The notes under the pieces are model-generated. The model was not told where the DNA came from. It did no database searches and worked only from the letters and a program-made list of their open reading frames with translations. The position numbers were made by a program, and so were the translations under genes. Source: JBBDQZ01 sp040905705 (GTDB lineage Bacteria > Bacteroidota > Rhodothermia > Balneolales > Natronogracilivirgulaceae). Taken from it: a stretch of 64,000 nt of DNA. Within the stretch, counting starts at the first letter, position 1; every line of letters begins with the position of its first letter. Shown piece after piece: positions 17,488-27,104 of the stretch. The stretch is from the NCBI GenBank assembly GCA_040905705.1, contig JBBDQZ010000066.1, positions 1-64,000 of the forward strand, in the 5' to 3' direction.

Positions 17488-18231
17488 CTACTTATAAATA
17501 CGGCCAATTCGTACGAAAACAGGAAAAGAGACTTTGTGCACATTCCCTCCCCAGCAGGCTTTTAAATCATGATAGATCCGGTCTACAGGATCTTTTCCCG
17601 TCCGTTTTCTGTAATGCCCAACAGCCGACCAGGTATCCAAAAATCCAATGACCTGATCGAACGTCCATTCATAATTGATGCTGAAACCGGGACTTTCAAT
17701 CTCGTTAAAAGGAAATGGAATAGTTTGATACTTTTTCTCTATATATGTTCGCTCCTTATCCCAAAACGGACCTACGATGTTCTGATAAAAATCATCGAGT
17801 ATTTGATCGGCCGGATGGAAAGTGCTAATTAATCCATAACCAATCAATGCAAGTATTCCGCGGTTTTTAATCGTCCGATAAGCCTCGTTGTAAAATCTGT
17901 CAAAGTCGAACCAGTGGATAGCCTGGGCTACGGTGATTAGGTCAAAAACATTATCAGGTAAAGATGTAGATTCGGCACTTTGAACAGAATACATAATGTT
18001 GCTACCCGGTAATGCATGTTCCAGTTACTGCCTGCTGATATCGGTAGCAGCTACCTTGTCAAAGTAATTTGCCAATTGCCCGGCTACTTGCCCATTCCCC
18101 GTACCACAGTCCCAGGCACTATACCTGTCTGGAACCAGCGAAAGTAAAAAATCGAAGAGCTCCTCTGGATACAAGGGACGAAATTCGGCATATTGATTCG
18201 ATTGTTCAGAAAAATTGTCTTTCATCTTCAT
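17488..18231 (-). pseudogene. Class I SAM-dependent methyltransferase interrupted by one in-frame TAA
   Basis: Two open pieces in the same frame: residues 1-68 (ending ATDISRQ) and, after a single TAA at 18025-18027, ten codons reading LEHALPGSNI and then 168 further residues (SVQSAESTSLPDNVFDLI). Joined, they make a 247-residue methyltransferase: SAM motif I DCGTGNGQ and a motif IV-like FDLITVAQAIHWFD. The stop sits where a Gln is expected, so one C-to-T change (CAA to TAA) explains it. A sequencing error or recent inactivation are the two readings; substrate unknown. Confidence 0.85.
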
Positions 18232-18363
18232 TCAGGAATACCTTAACGATTCTACTCTTTCGTTTAAATAAACACATAGTGCATGGTCAAAGTATGGATG
18301 CTCCATCTGTCTTTATGAATCAGTATTGTAAAAAAAATAAATCATTCATAAATCCTGAAATAT

Positions 18364-18966
18364 ATGAATCACGAAATACAATCCGGGTCGAATCAGAAAA
18401 AATTACGATGTCCATGGTGCCTTGGATTTGATCAGTATATAAAATACCACGATGAAGAATGGGGGTTGGCATCATTTAATGATCTCACACATTTTGAGTT
18501 TCTGATCCTTGAAAGTGCACAGGCCGGGCTCAGCTGGGCTACAATACTTAAAAAAAGAGATGCTTACAGGCAGGCGTTTTCCCAATTTGATCCCTCTGTT
18601 GTTGCCGAATATGACGCACATCAAATCCAAAAGTTAATGGGAAATAAAGGTATTGTTCGAAATATATTAAAGATTGAGGCTGCCGTTAATAATGCCCGAC
18701 GATTCCTGGAAATACAACAACAATATGGGTCGTTCTCTGACTATATATGGGATTTTGTTGATGGACAGCCGATAGTCAATGCATGGAAATCAATGCAGGA
18801 AATCCCATCAAATACGTTTAAATCAAATGAACTGGCGAAAGACATGAAAAGAAGAGGCTTTAAATTTCTTGGAAGCACTGTTTTATATGCCCATATGCAG
18901 GCTACCGGTTTGATTAATGATCACCTTGTAAACTGTTTTCGATATCCTGAACTAACGGTAGGTTAA
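18364..18966 (+). CDS. tag: DNA-3-methyladenine glycosylase I
   Basis: 200 residues. Family hallmarks: a zinc-binding Cys near the N-terminus (C16, RCPWC), YHDEEWG (H29), FEFLILESAQAGLSW, and the C-terminal HMQATGLINDHL with the remaining zinc ligands. It removes 3-methyladenine from alkylated DNA in base excision repair. Single gene with weak translation signals. Confidence 0.96.
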   Translation: MNHEIQSGSNQKKLRCPWCLGFDQYIKYHDEEWGLASFNDLTHFEFLILESAQAGLSWATILKKRDAYRQAFSQFDPSVVAEYDAHQIQKLMGNKGIVRNILKIEAAVNNARRFLEIQQQYGSFSDYIWDFVDGQPIVNAWKSMQEIPSNTFKSNELAKDMKRRGFKFLGSTVLYAHMQATGLINDHLVNCFRYPELTVG

Positions 18967-19022
18967 ACCGCTTGCATAGGTGTTCTTATGGACGATTACC
19001 TGCCTTGTCATAATATGAGTAT

Positions 19023-20156
19023 ATGTTATATGGATCATACATTACAGTGAATATCAGAAAATACCCCATCCTGTTATTTCTCCTGATCCTGATATCGGTG
19101 ATACTTTCTATAATGATTTTGTATCTCGTTATACAGAAAGTAAAAACAGATCAACCCGTTTATATGGTGCTTCCTGAAGCGGGTGAACCCGACCGGACAT
19201 TAAGCACTGGAAATGAGAATCAGGATATTTCACTGGACGAACTGGTCAAATCTTTGGAATCGCTGGGGCCCATCAACAGCATGCTGATAAATCAGCATGG
19301 TGAACTCATTGCTGAAGAATATTTCAGAGGCATGCATGCCGAACGTGCATACAACATTAAATCGGCTTCTAAAAGTATTCTATCAATACTGACAGGCATC
19401 GCGATTGAAAAAGGATACCTCGAAGGTGTGAAGCAGCCAATCGGAGAGTTTTTTCCTGATTTTTTTGAACATACAGCCGACTCTGTGAAAACTTCTATTA
19501 CCATCGGTGATCTGTTGACAATGCGTAGCGGCCTGGCATCGACCAGTGGAAATAACTATGGCCCATGGGTAAACAGCAACAACTGGATTCACTATGTGCT
19601 GGACCGTCCTCTTACCGGGATTCCCGGTATAGACAGAAACTACAGCACAGGAAATACCCATTTGCTTGCCGTAATATTGGCAAAGGCCACAGAGATGAAC
19701 ACACTTGATTTTGCCAACCGCTACCTGTTTGGTCCTATGGATATTCGAATATACGGATGGGACCGCGATCCGCAAGGCCATTATTTAGGCGGCAATAACA
19801 TGGCACTTCGCCCGCGGGATATGATAAAAATCGGTCAACTCATGATGGATATGGGCTACTACAATGGTGAACCACTCGTTTCAGGAGATTGGATCATTCG
19901 TTCTGTTGAGCCCGTAACAGGCCGGCATGCCGGCAGAGATAACTACGGTTTTTTGTGGTTCAGACGAATGGCCCGCGATTTCCATATGGTTTATGCATTT
20001 GGTAATGGAGGGCAATATATTATGATCGTCCCGGAGCTGGATGCCGTAATTGCAGTAACGACTCTGAATAATACGGGTGAACGCACACGAAATTATCGAA
20101 GACAGCTCTTCAGGACTGTGGACCATGAGATCGTTCCCTACCTGGAAGCACATTAA
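19023..20156 (+). CDS. Membrane-anchored beta-lactamase-family serine hydrolase
   Basis: 377 residues. One N-terminal transmembrane helix (about 14-38), then a class C-type beta-lactamase/DD-peptidase domain: SxxK as S114-A-S-K117, YSTGN (about 205) as the YxN motif, and a late GNGGQ segment in place of the KTG box. Proteins of this group are esterases, D-amino-acid peptidases or beta-lactam hydrolases; the substrate is not predictable. A GTG nine codons in is an alternative start. It is convergent with the anti-sigma/barrel gene. Confidence 0.87.
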   Translation: MLYGSYITVNIRKYPILLFLLILISVILSIMILYLVIQKVKTDQPVYMVLPEAGEPDRTLSTGNENQDISLDELVKSLESLGPINSMLINQHGELIAEEYFRGMHAERAYNIKSASKSILSILTGIAIEKGYLEGVKQPIGEFFPDFFEHTADSVKTSITIGDLLTMRSGLASTSGNNYGPWVNSNNWIHYVLDRPLTGIPGIDRNYSTGNTHLLAVILAKATEMNTLDFANRYLFGPMDIRIYGWDRDPQGHYLGGNNMALRPRDMIKIGQLMMDMGYYNGEPLVSGDWIIRSVEPVTGRHAGRDNYGFLWFRRMARDFHMVYAFGNGGQYIMIVPELDAVIAVTTLNNTGERTRNYRRQLFRTVDHEIVPYLEAH

Positions 20157-20279
20157 TGCCAGTGACATCATCCATACAGCTCGTCTTATTTCAAATCAAA
20201 ATGCAATGTATTGAAATTAAAGGTATTCCTTAAAAAATACAGGGAAGAAGAGTCAACCTGAATACATTAATCCTGGCCG

Positions 20280-21566
20280 TTACAGCTTGTAGTTAACTGA
20301 TATAAAGCTTCCCATGGAATATAGCCGGACATTCGCCCATCCGACCTCTCTGATCGGAACCCTTACAAAGGGTTCTGCCCGTATATTCCAGTTGCGGTGG
20401 AGCTCTACTTCGTATCCGATCGAAAACCCGGCATTACTGAACAGGTGAAATGTGCCGGTCCGGTCGCTCCAGGTTGAAGTAGATTGAGTCTCCCCATAAG
20501 TATCATAAATGAAATTATATTCTTCGCTCAGCATGAGGTAAGAAGAAAGGCCTGCTGTTGCAAAAAAACCGGATCTGTCAAAATCCAGAAAATTATATTT
20601 AAAAGATAACGGGATATCAAGCAACAGACATTCCCCGTTCATACTGAATAGAGAGCTATATTGCACGGGTGGATTATAATCCAGGCTTTTGGACGAATAG
20701 CGAACCATAGACTGTATCACTCCGGTCGATACCTTCCATCGAGCGTTGAGGTTATATTCGAGAGTGAAACCGACTTTGTATCCCGGGCTGTAAAAGTTTG
20801 AAAAGGAATCTATACTGGTCAGGTCAGGCGACATAACTAAGCCGAACGCCCATCGATTTGGCCGGGGAATATAGGTCTCTCCGTAAATATCCTCTTCCAT
20901 ATTAGCCGAAAGCAAGCCGGGTGTCGTAGTATGGGATGAAAGCTCTTCGTTGGACGGTGTGCCGGTTGCAAAATCTCCAGGAACCGTTATCCGGTTCAGC
21001 ATATTATCAGGAATTGTTGGATTATTCAGTTGTGATGCCGTAGTCATTGCTCTGGTCAATACCGGCACTCTCGAAGCAACAAGCTCACGCCCCCTCGGTT
21101 CCCTGCCGCTTTCACCTGAGTTTGTAGCAGGGTCTACTGAAAAATTATTTGCAACCGTTTCCGTAACAGGCTCCCTGCTATCCCGAGCTGCAGATGGTGT
21201 TTCTATTTCTTCGACAATATTTTCATCTTCCTCATCCATCCCGGGTGTAGAAAATTGATCTGCAGGAAACTCATTCAATAACCGATCTTGCCCTGAATCA
21301 TCGGACATTTCATCACTTAAATGCTGCCTGATCTCATTGATCTTCAGATAATTATTGTAAGTGAAATAGCCGAACAGAGAGACAAAGAGCAAAGATGCTG
21401 CAGCAATCCAACGTACTTTATGCTGATAGCCACGCTGTACATCCCGCACATTCAGTTTTTCCTCCAGCCTCAGCCAGTCTTCTTCCCTGAATGGAATATC
21501 ATATTCATCTGCTTTTTTCTGAAAAAACAGTTCGAGTGCATCTTTATCGTTATTCTCTTCAGACAT
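20280..21566 (-). CDS. Putative dual-membrane-spanning anti-sigma factor (cytoplasmic domain, TM helix, periplasmic linker, outer-membrane barrel)
   Basis: 428 residues. Residues 1-50: charged cytoplasmic segment (LELFFQKKADEYDIPF). Residues 51-70: one transmembrane helix. Residues 71-230: acidic, low-complexity linker, long enough to cross the periplasm. Residues about 235-428: alternating-strand pattern of a small porin-like barrel (RWAFGLVMSPD to VNYKL). There is no cleavable signal peptide. It begins nine bases after an ECF sigma gene. The layout equals that of the dual membrane-spanning anti-sigma factors described in Bacteroides, where a barrel in the outer membrane is joined to an inner-membrane anti-sigma domain. 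The role here is inferred from architecture and neighbour. Confidence 0.75.
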   Translation of the reverse strand: MSEENNDKDALELFFQKKADEYDIPFREEDWLRLEEKLNVRDVQRGYQHKVRWIAAASLLFVSLFGYFTYNNYLKINEIRQHLSDEMSDDSGQDRLLNEFPADQFSTPGMDEEDENIVEEIETPSAARDSREPVTETVANNFSVDPATNSGESGREPRGRELVASRVPVLTRAMTTASQLNNPTIPDNMLNRITVPGDFATGTPSNEELSSHTTTPGLLSANMEEDIYGETYIPRPNRWAFGLVMSPDLTSIDSFSNFYSPGYKVGFTLEYNLNARWKVSTGVIQSMVRYSSKSLDYNPPVQYSSLFSMNGECLLLDIPLSFKYNFLDFDRSGFFATAGLSSYLMLSEEYNFIYDTYGETQSTSTWSDRTGTFHLFSNAGFSIGYEVELHRNWNIRAEPFVRVPIREVGWANVRLYSMGSFISVNYKL

Positions 21567-21575
21567 TACAATGAT

Positions 21576-22103
21576 CTACATTAAGTTTTTTTCCAGAATG
21601 ACCCGCAAATTCCTTTTTGCCTTTGCCAAATTGGATTTTGATGTACCTATTGATATACCTAGCATTTTGGCAATTTCTTCATGAGTGAACCCTTCTATTA
21701 CAAACAGATTGAATACGGCTCGATAGGCCGGTGTCAGTTCCTGCATCATATCGACTATTTCCTGATATGAAATACCACTAATCGCTGTTTCATTTTCGAA
21801 CATGCTGTTTTCCGTTATTTCGTAATCCGACCACATCATATTTTTTTTATTTTTGTGAAAATGGTCAATTGCCGTATTGACGATAATCTTCCTCAGCCAG
21901 GGTTTGAATGGCCGCTCAAGTTCGAAGTTGCGAATATTATCAAAGACCTTTACAAAAGCATCATTGAGAATGGAAACCCCTTGATCCCTGGAATCGGCAT
22001 ATCGCAGCGTAATGCTCATGCCATATGCATAGAACATTTCATAGAGTTCCTTCTGGCTGCTTCGCCGACGCTTTCGGCATCCTTTGATAATATCTGTCAG
22101 CAA
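21576..22103 (-). CDS. ECF-type RNA polymerase sigma factor
   Basis: 175 residues. Region 2 at about 20-86 (ILNDAFVKVFDNIRNFE, then KPWLRKIIVNTAID) and region 4 at about 120-168 (GFTHEEIAKMLGISIGTSKS). TTG start without a clear Shine-Dalgarno sequence; the precise start is uncertain. It is followed after nine bases by the putative dual-membrane anti-sigma gene, its likely regulator. Confidence 0.93.
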   Translation of the reverse strand: MLTDIIKGCRKRRRSSQKELYEMFYAYGMSITLRYADSRDQGVSILNDAFVKVFDNIRNFELERPFKPWLRKIIVNTAIDHFHKNKKNMMWSDYEITENSMFENETAISGISYQEIVDMMQELTPAYRAVFNLFVIEGFTHEEIAKMLGISIGTSKSNLAKAKRNLRVILEKNLM

Positions 22104-22213
22104 AGGTGTTAGTATTATGTTGGGTATAAATTTTCACCTGTAGTGTACTAATAGCCCTTCTTGTTTATATATAACCATACCCAGGTTTTTAAAAAAGGGT
22201 TGCTTTAAATATT

Positions 22214-23209
22214 TTATCGACTCAACCAAAATACCCTGTTAATATTAAACCCGAAACGAAAATCTCCTTCCCAAAAACAGTGTTTATTGTTGGCCATGAT
22301 GTATTGTTCATTATGCCATTGTGAACTGGCAAAAAACAACTGAAAAATATGTCCACCCGTATCGATATTTAACGCCATTGACAATGCATCCTGCGTTCCA
22401 CTATGGCGTTTGCCAATGACAGGCAAATATTCTGCGCTTATTGAAAAACGATCATTTAGATCATAATTAGCGAGTATGCCCAATCCATATAACCGGGCCG
22501 GATTTTCCACGGCAGTCCGGTTGAAATGGGCCCCCATAGGTGTGAGTTGCAGACTCAAACGATTAAACTTTCTGGCAATCATAAGGGAAGAAAAGTAGCT
22601 GAGCCGCTCGGAAGTTGACCACCCGGTTCCCGATGCGGTGCTGATGCCAACCGAAACTTTAACTGCCAATTCTATTGGAGTGCTGTCAGAGATTGTTTGT
22701 CGAAGGATATTGTATTTCCCCTTAACATCCACCACTTTGTTGAATGTCATTCTTCCGATTCCTGCAGAAAACCGATCCGTAATTCCGTAGTCAAAACCTA
22801 ACCGGGTATTTGCACCGTCATCCAATCCAAAAAATCGGTTAATACCCCCATTAACCAGTCCGAAAGTATGCATCACGGTGGTATTCAGATTTCCGGAGGG
22901 AATATTGTAAATGGTAGTAATGCCAACATTGTTGGGTGCCCAAAATACCTTATCTACAAATCCCGTTCTTTGAACCCGTTCACGAGTTATCTGGGCCTCA
23001 GCAGCTTGCTGGAAACCGGTCAGCAAGATCATCCCGGCCAATAATCCGGCCAGATTTTTCTGTATGAAATTATTCCGTTGTCCGGTTCTGAACAATAACC
23101 CGTCAATAACTGCTATACAGAAACCGAGTTGCATCCCAACATCAACTTTGTTTTTATTCCGGCAGGAGAAAATATTCTTCATGCTCATTTTGGCAGTATT
23201 AATTTCCAT
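22214..23209 (-). CDS. DUF5777-like outer-membrane beta-barrel protein
   Basis: 331 residues. The ATG overlaps the end of the yceI-like gene and has AGAGG seven bases upstream, so coupled translation is likely. The signal-peptide-like stretch (NLAGLLAGMILLTGFQQAAEA) comes only at residues 53-73, after an unusual polar extension. The mature part (NVGITTIYNIPSGNLNTTV onwards) alternates like a beta barrel and ends FNINRVFWLSR. Such barrels occur beside YceI proteins in Bacteroidota; the function is unknown. Confidence 0.75.
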   Translation of the reverse strand: MEINTAKMSMKNIFSCRNKNKVDVGMQLGFCIAVIDGLLFRTGQRNNFIQKNLAGLLAGMILLTGFQQAAEAQITRERVQRTGFVDKVFWAPNNVGITTIYNIPSGNLNTTVMHTFGLVNGGINRFFGLDDGANTRLGFDYGITDRFSAGIGRMTFNKVVDVKGKYNILRQTISDSTPIELAVKVSVGISTASGTGWSTSERLSYFSSLMIARKFNRLSLQLTPMGAHFNRTAVENPARLYGLGILANYDLNDRFSISAEYLPVIGKRHSGTQDALSMALNIDTGGHIFQLFFASSQWHNEQYIMANNKHCFWEGDFRFGFNINRVFWLSR

Positions 23210-23864
23210 TTATAACCTCTTCTCTTTTTCTGGGTTCAAGAAGAACTTCAATGCGTATTTTCTGTTCATCACTAACCCTGTAAAATAGAATTCCGGGCGG
23301 TTCAATTTCGTAATTCTCCAGCAGAAGAGTCCACTCCGCTTCCAATAGAAGTCCACCGTTTTCCTGTTTCTCTATGTATCCATTGATTCGAACATCACGG
23401 GTGACGCCGTGGACAGTAAATTCCCCGTCGGCGGTCACATGTTGTCGTGAATTGGTCTCCGGATCGACCTGTAACTCCAGTTTGCCTGTAAATTCTGCAA
23501 ATGGAAACTCGTCGATATTAAGTGTGCGGTACATATCCCGATCACGCCGACCAATTCCGGTTTTGATTGTACTCAGATCCAGGTAGAAATCAATAACATT
23601 TTCATTGAAGTCAATCATACCAACGAGATGACGGGATTTGCCGGTAAATGTGTGTAGCGGAACACTGGATGAAAATTCGGCATAACCCGACTCGGTCATA
23701 TATACAATTTCTTCCGGCTCACCCCTTTCCAAGCCTGACACTGTTACTTCTGCTCCATTTTGTATCAAACTTGCATGTAACGTACCTGCTTGTGGTAAAA
23801 AAAATATAATTAGTACTAACACCGGTAACACTTTTCCTCCTGATCGGTTTGAATCCATTATCAA
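23199..23864 (-). CDS. YceI-family periplasmic lipid-binding-like protein
   Basis: 221 residues. Signal peptide about 1-32 (VLPVLVLIIFFLPQAGTLHA). The lipocalin-like YceI domain has FTGKSRHLVGMIDF, MYRTLNIDEFPFAEFTGKL and GEFTVHGVTRDVRING. YceI proteins bind isoprenoid-type lipids in the periplasm. It forms a two-gene unit with the downstream barrel protein (11-base overlap). Confidence 0.92.
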   Translation of the reverse strand: MIMDSNRSGGKVLPVLVLIIFFLPQAGTLHASLIQNGAEVTVSGLERGEPEEIVYMTESGYAEFSSSVPLHTFTGKSRHLVGMIDFNENVIDFYLDLSTIKTGIGRRDRDMYRTLNIDEFPFAEFTGKLELQVDPETNSRQHVTADGEFTVHGVTRDVRINGYIEKQENGGLLLEAEWTLLLENYEIEPPGILFYRVSDEQKIRIEVLLEPRKREEVINGN

Positions 23865-24180
23865 TGTTTTATGAGTCCTGTCAATATATTAGTAAGCACA
23901 GGTCTTGATCTTGTTCCAGGCATCTTCATCGAACCGGTCGGTTTAAATGCAATCACCTGATTCAACATTAATATTTGTTGCTATTCTTGTTAATCCATAC
24001 TGGCAATACAAAGAACAGGTTGCCTATGTCAATCGCATTGATAATTTGATAATCGTTTTTTTTAGCACACTCCAGCAGCATGGTGAAATAGCATAACACC
24101 CCTTTTGAGGTGATCTCTCCCATCGATTGAGATTAGTGTCCCGGATCACTACCATGAACACTTGCTCCGGATAGGGTCAC
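23865..24180. other. Low-content region with a possible 51-codon frame
   Basis: About 316 bases lie between the YceI gene and the OB-fold remnant. On the minus strand, 23968-24123 is an open frame of 51 codons starting at ATG (ends VLPVWINKNSNKY). Its composition looks protein-like, but there is no ribosome site and no recognised family; it may be another decayed fragment. Confidence 0.3.
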
Positions 24181-24375
24181 TCAAAATTCAGAAATGGGGG
24201 GCCGGCCGTCAATCCGCGATACTAAATCATCTGAGATAGCCTCACCATACATCACTGCGGATCTGCCCGCATATTCTTCCGCTTCATATACTGTGGTATA
24301 GATATCCGGACGGCGGGAACCCTCCGGCTGAAAAACCCGGGAAAGCAGAAGCCCTGCAAGAAGAATTACCCCCAT
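24099..24375 (-). pseudogene. Remnant of an OB-fold, nuclease-like secreted protein
   Basis: The first part reads MGVILLAGLLLSRVF (membrane anchor or signal) and then EAEEYAGRSAVMYGEAISDD and RIDGRPPISEF, and stops. In the neighbouring frame the text continues NFE, a stop, then PYPEQVFMVVIRDTNLNRWE. The combination resembles the OB-fold pattern 'G-x-x-V-x-V-x-G-x-V ... GRPTFLNFGKPYP-x-Q-V-F-T-V-V-I'. At least one frameshift and one stop are needed, so the gene is decayed. The family identification is from memory of the pattern and is tentative. Confidence 0.4.
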
Positions 24376-24500
24376 TACAGCCTAAACGGATGTAATCCAC
24401 TTGCAGAGTTTTCTCATATTCAATGGTGTATTACATGCAAAATTGCATTCTATTATTCTATTCGAAAGACCAGAAGCAATACGGCTCGTGTTGAGACCCA

Positions 24501-25913
24501 TTAACTATCATAATACAGGAAAAACTCATGCGGATGCGGACGAAGCCTCAGCTCTTCCACTTCGTTTTCCATCTTGTACTCGATCCAGGTTTCAATCAGG
24601 TCGTCAGTAAACACACCGCCTTTGGTCAAAAATGCATGATCGTTTTGAAGTGCCATCAATGCCTCCTCCAGCGAAGCCGGCGTTATTTCAGTTTTTTCCA
24701 GCTCCTCTTTAGTCATTTCGTAAATATCCCGGTCCAGAGGTTCTCCGGGATCGATCTCGTTTTCGATGCCGTCGATGAGCGCCATCAGCATGGCCGAAAA
24801 TGTGAGATAGCTGTTGCAACTGGGGTCCGGACAGCGAAACTCGAGTCTCTTGGCTTTCGGACTCGCCGAATACATCGGGATGCGAACAGAGGCCGAACGG
24901 TTACGTTTTGACATGGCCAGGTTAACCGGTGCTTCGTATCCCGGTACCAGCCGGTGATAGGAGTTCTGTGTCGGCGCCGCAAAAGCAAGGATGGCACGGG
25001 CATGTTTCAGTAATCCCCCGATGGCATGCAGAGCGGTGTCGCTTAGCCCCGCATAACCGTTGCCGGCAAAAAGCGGCTTGCCATCCTTCCACAGGGACAT
25101 GTGGGTGTGCATTCCACTGCCGTTATCCTGAAAGATCGGTTTCGGCATGAATGTAACCGTTTTGCCGTATTTTTTTGCCACGTTTTTGATGATATATTTA
25201 AACCACATGAACTGATCGGCCATCTGAAGCAGTGGAGCGAATTTCATGTCAATTTCCGCTTGTCCGCCCGTGCCGACTTCATGATGATGCGCTTCCACGA
25301 CAATGCCCAGCTTTTTCATTTCGAGCACCATCTCGGTGCGGAGATTGTGATATGTATCGGTTGGGCTGACCGGAAAATACCCACCTTTGTAACTGGGTTT
25401 GTATCCCAGGTTCGGTTCTTCAATACGTGCCGTGTTCCATGCCCCTTCCACGGAATCGATCTGGTAATAACCACGGTTCTGGGTCTGTTCGTACCGCACT
25501 TCGTCAAAAATGAAAAACTCCGGTTCCGGCCCTACATTGCAGACATCTGCAATGCCGTTTTTCTTCATATATTCCTCAGCTTTCCGGGCGACATGACGTG
25601 GATCACGCGAATAATCTTCCCGTGTTTCCGGATCAATAATGTCGGCAATCACACTGACTGTCGGTTCGATAAAAAAAGGGTCTATACAGGTAGACGCCGG
25701 GTCCGGGCGGGCGATCATATCCGACACATTTATGGCTTGCCATCCCCGTATGGAAGATCCATCAAACCCTACACCTTCTTCGAACGTACCCTCATCCCAT
25801 GTATCGATCGGGAATGTACAGTGTTGCCAGGTTCCAAGCAGATCAATGAACTTAAGGTCCACCATCGATGCGTTATTTTCGCTGGCGTATTTGAAAAAGT
25901 CTTTGGGTGCCAT
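24501..25913 (-). CDS. glnA: Type I glutamine synthetase
   Basis: 470 residues from the ATG at 25913 (a TTG three codons upstream is less likely). Motifs: VGFDGSSIRGW, metal-binding EPEFF, AHHHEVGTGGQ, KPIFQDNGSGMH, the NRSASVRIP ATP loop, and RDIYEMTKEE, where the Tyr corresponds to the adenylylation site. It makes glutamine from glutamate, ammonia and ATP and is the main ammonium-assimilation step. It stands alone, with no glnK or glnB nearby. Confidence 0.97.
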   Translation of the reverse strand: MAPKDFFKYASENNASMVDLKFIDLLGTWQHCTFPIDTWDEGTFEEGVGFDGSSIRGWQAINVSDMIARPDPASTCIDPFFIEPTVSVIADIIDPETREDYSRDPRHVARKAEEYMKKNGIADVCNVGPEPEFFIFDEVRYEQTQNRGYYQIDSVEGAWNTARIEEPNLGYKPSYKGGYFPVSPTDTYHNLRTEMVLEMKKLGIVVEAHHHEVGTGGQAEIDMKFAPLLQMADQFMWFKYIIKNVAKKYGKTVTFMPKPIFQDNGSGMHTHMSLWKDGKPLFAGNGYAGLSDTALHAIGGLLKHARAILAFAAPTQNSYHRLVPGYEAPVNLAMSKRNRSASVRIPMYSASPKAKRLEFRCPDPSCNSYLTFSAMLMALIDGIENEIDPGEPLDRDIYEMTKEELEKTEITPASLEEALMALQNDHAFLTKGGVFTDDLIETWIEYKMENEVEELRLRPHPHEFFLYYDS

Positions 25914-26126
25914 GACTGTCAATTTTTTTTGTTATGGTTAATCATACAACTTTTTAACCTGATTGGCTATATAATACTAATTTTATATGATTTACAACAA
26001 AATTACTATAATAATTTTAATTATTTTTATAAAGAGAGATTGGGCACATTCTGAAGGAAAGCAGAAGGGATTCAATTCATCCTGATGGGTTGAGTTATAG
26101 GAAAATGGAAAGAAACCGGCAGGATA

Positions 26127-27104
26127 CTACTTTTTTGCATAAGTCAACCCGGTTTCATTTCGCACAGCATCAAGCGTTTCAAAATAGCGATAAATTGCCC
26201 TCAAATCCGTTTCCGTCATTCTTTGATACGCACTCCAGGGCATTGGCGAATCGGGATACACACTACCTGCTTCGAACCGTGCCATAAATACTTCCTCAGA
26301 CCATCCGGACATTATCCCGGTTTCCGGATCCGGGGTCAGGTTCGGAGTAACGTACACCATGGAGGGATCTGCATAAGAATCCATTTTAAGTCCTCCCGCA
26401 AAACGTTCTCCCACATAAGACCCATCCATTAAATTCCGCTCGGTGTGACATGACACGCAAGCGGCAACATTATTGGCCAGATACGCTCCGCGTTCAACTG
26501 AAACTTCTTGCGTTGGGGATGTGACCGGGGCATCTACTCCCCAATCTACCGGCCCTATTGCCACAGCCATTACAATTTTGCCCAGCATATTCAATTTTTT
26601 GCCTGAAACTTCATTCACTACCGCCGGTTGGCTTCTTAAATAGGCAATGACATCATGCAGATCCTGCTCACTCATCTGATGAAAATCCATCATTGGGAAA
26701 ACTGCCCGGCCGTCTTTTCTCACGTTAGCCCTTAATGCCCGCTTCAGTTCTGCATCCGAATAATTTCCAATACCGGTTTCCGGATCAGGCGTTAAATTGG
26801 GAGAAGTAATGGAACCCGGAGGAAAAGTCCAGGTATAGCCACCACTCAACGGAACAAACTCACCACGCTCCAATGCAGCCCACTTGTCTTTGGATGTATG
26901 GCAGTAGGCGCAATGTCCGGGTCCATATACAATATAACGGCCATTATCAATTGATTCCTCAGTCAACTCAACCACAAAATCTTCGTCAAGAGGAACATCA
27001 AATGTTCGATCCCACGTCAATTGAAAAAAGATTAAAATCCCGACGATAACAATCAGTATAGCCAAAAATACATATAACACCCATTTTATAAATCTTTTCA
27101 TCAT
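26127..27104 (-). CDS. Membrane-anchored dihaem cytochrome c
   Basis: 325 residues. N-terminal anchor (about 6-28), then two class I cytochrome c domains, each with a haem motif: C65-A-Y-C68-H69 and C216-V-S-C219-H220. Repeated SPNLTPDPETGIG-type segments (about 101-113 and again near residue 260) carry the Met axial-ligand region. It probably transfers electrons in the periplasm, like the cytochrome subunits of alcohol/aldehyde dehydrogenases, but no partner dehydrogenase is adjacent. Confidence 0.92.
   Translation of the reverse strand: MMKRFIKWVLYVFLAILIVIVGILIFFQLTWDRTFDVPLDEDFVVELTEESIDNGRYIVYGPGHCAYCHTSKDKWAALERGEFVPLSGGYTWTFPPGSITSPNLTPDPETGIGNYSDAELKRALRANVRKDGRAVFPMMDFHQMSEQDLHDVIAYLRSQPAVVNEVSGKKLNMLGKIVMAVAIGPVDWGVDAPVTSPTQEVSVERGAYLANNVAACVSCHTERNLMDGSYVGERFAGGLKMDSYADPSMVYVTPNLTPDPETGIMSGWSEEVFMARFEAGSVYPDSPMPWSAYQRMTETDLRAIYRYFETLDAVRNETGLTYAKK

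Noticed and set aside
25101..26054. 317-codon plus-strand frame opposite glnA
   Set aside because: It lies antisense to a complete, well-conserved glutamine synthetase gene and has no motif of its own.
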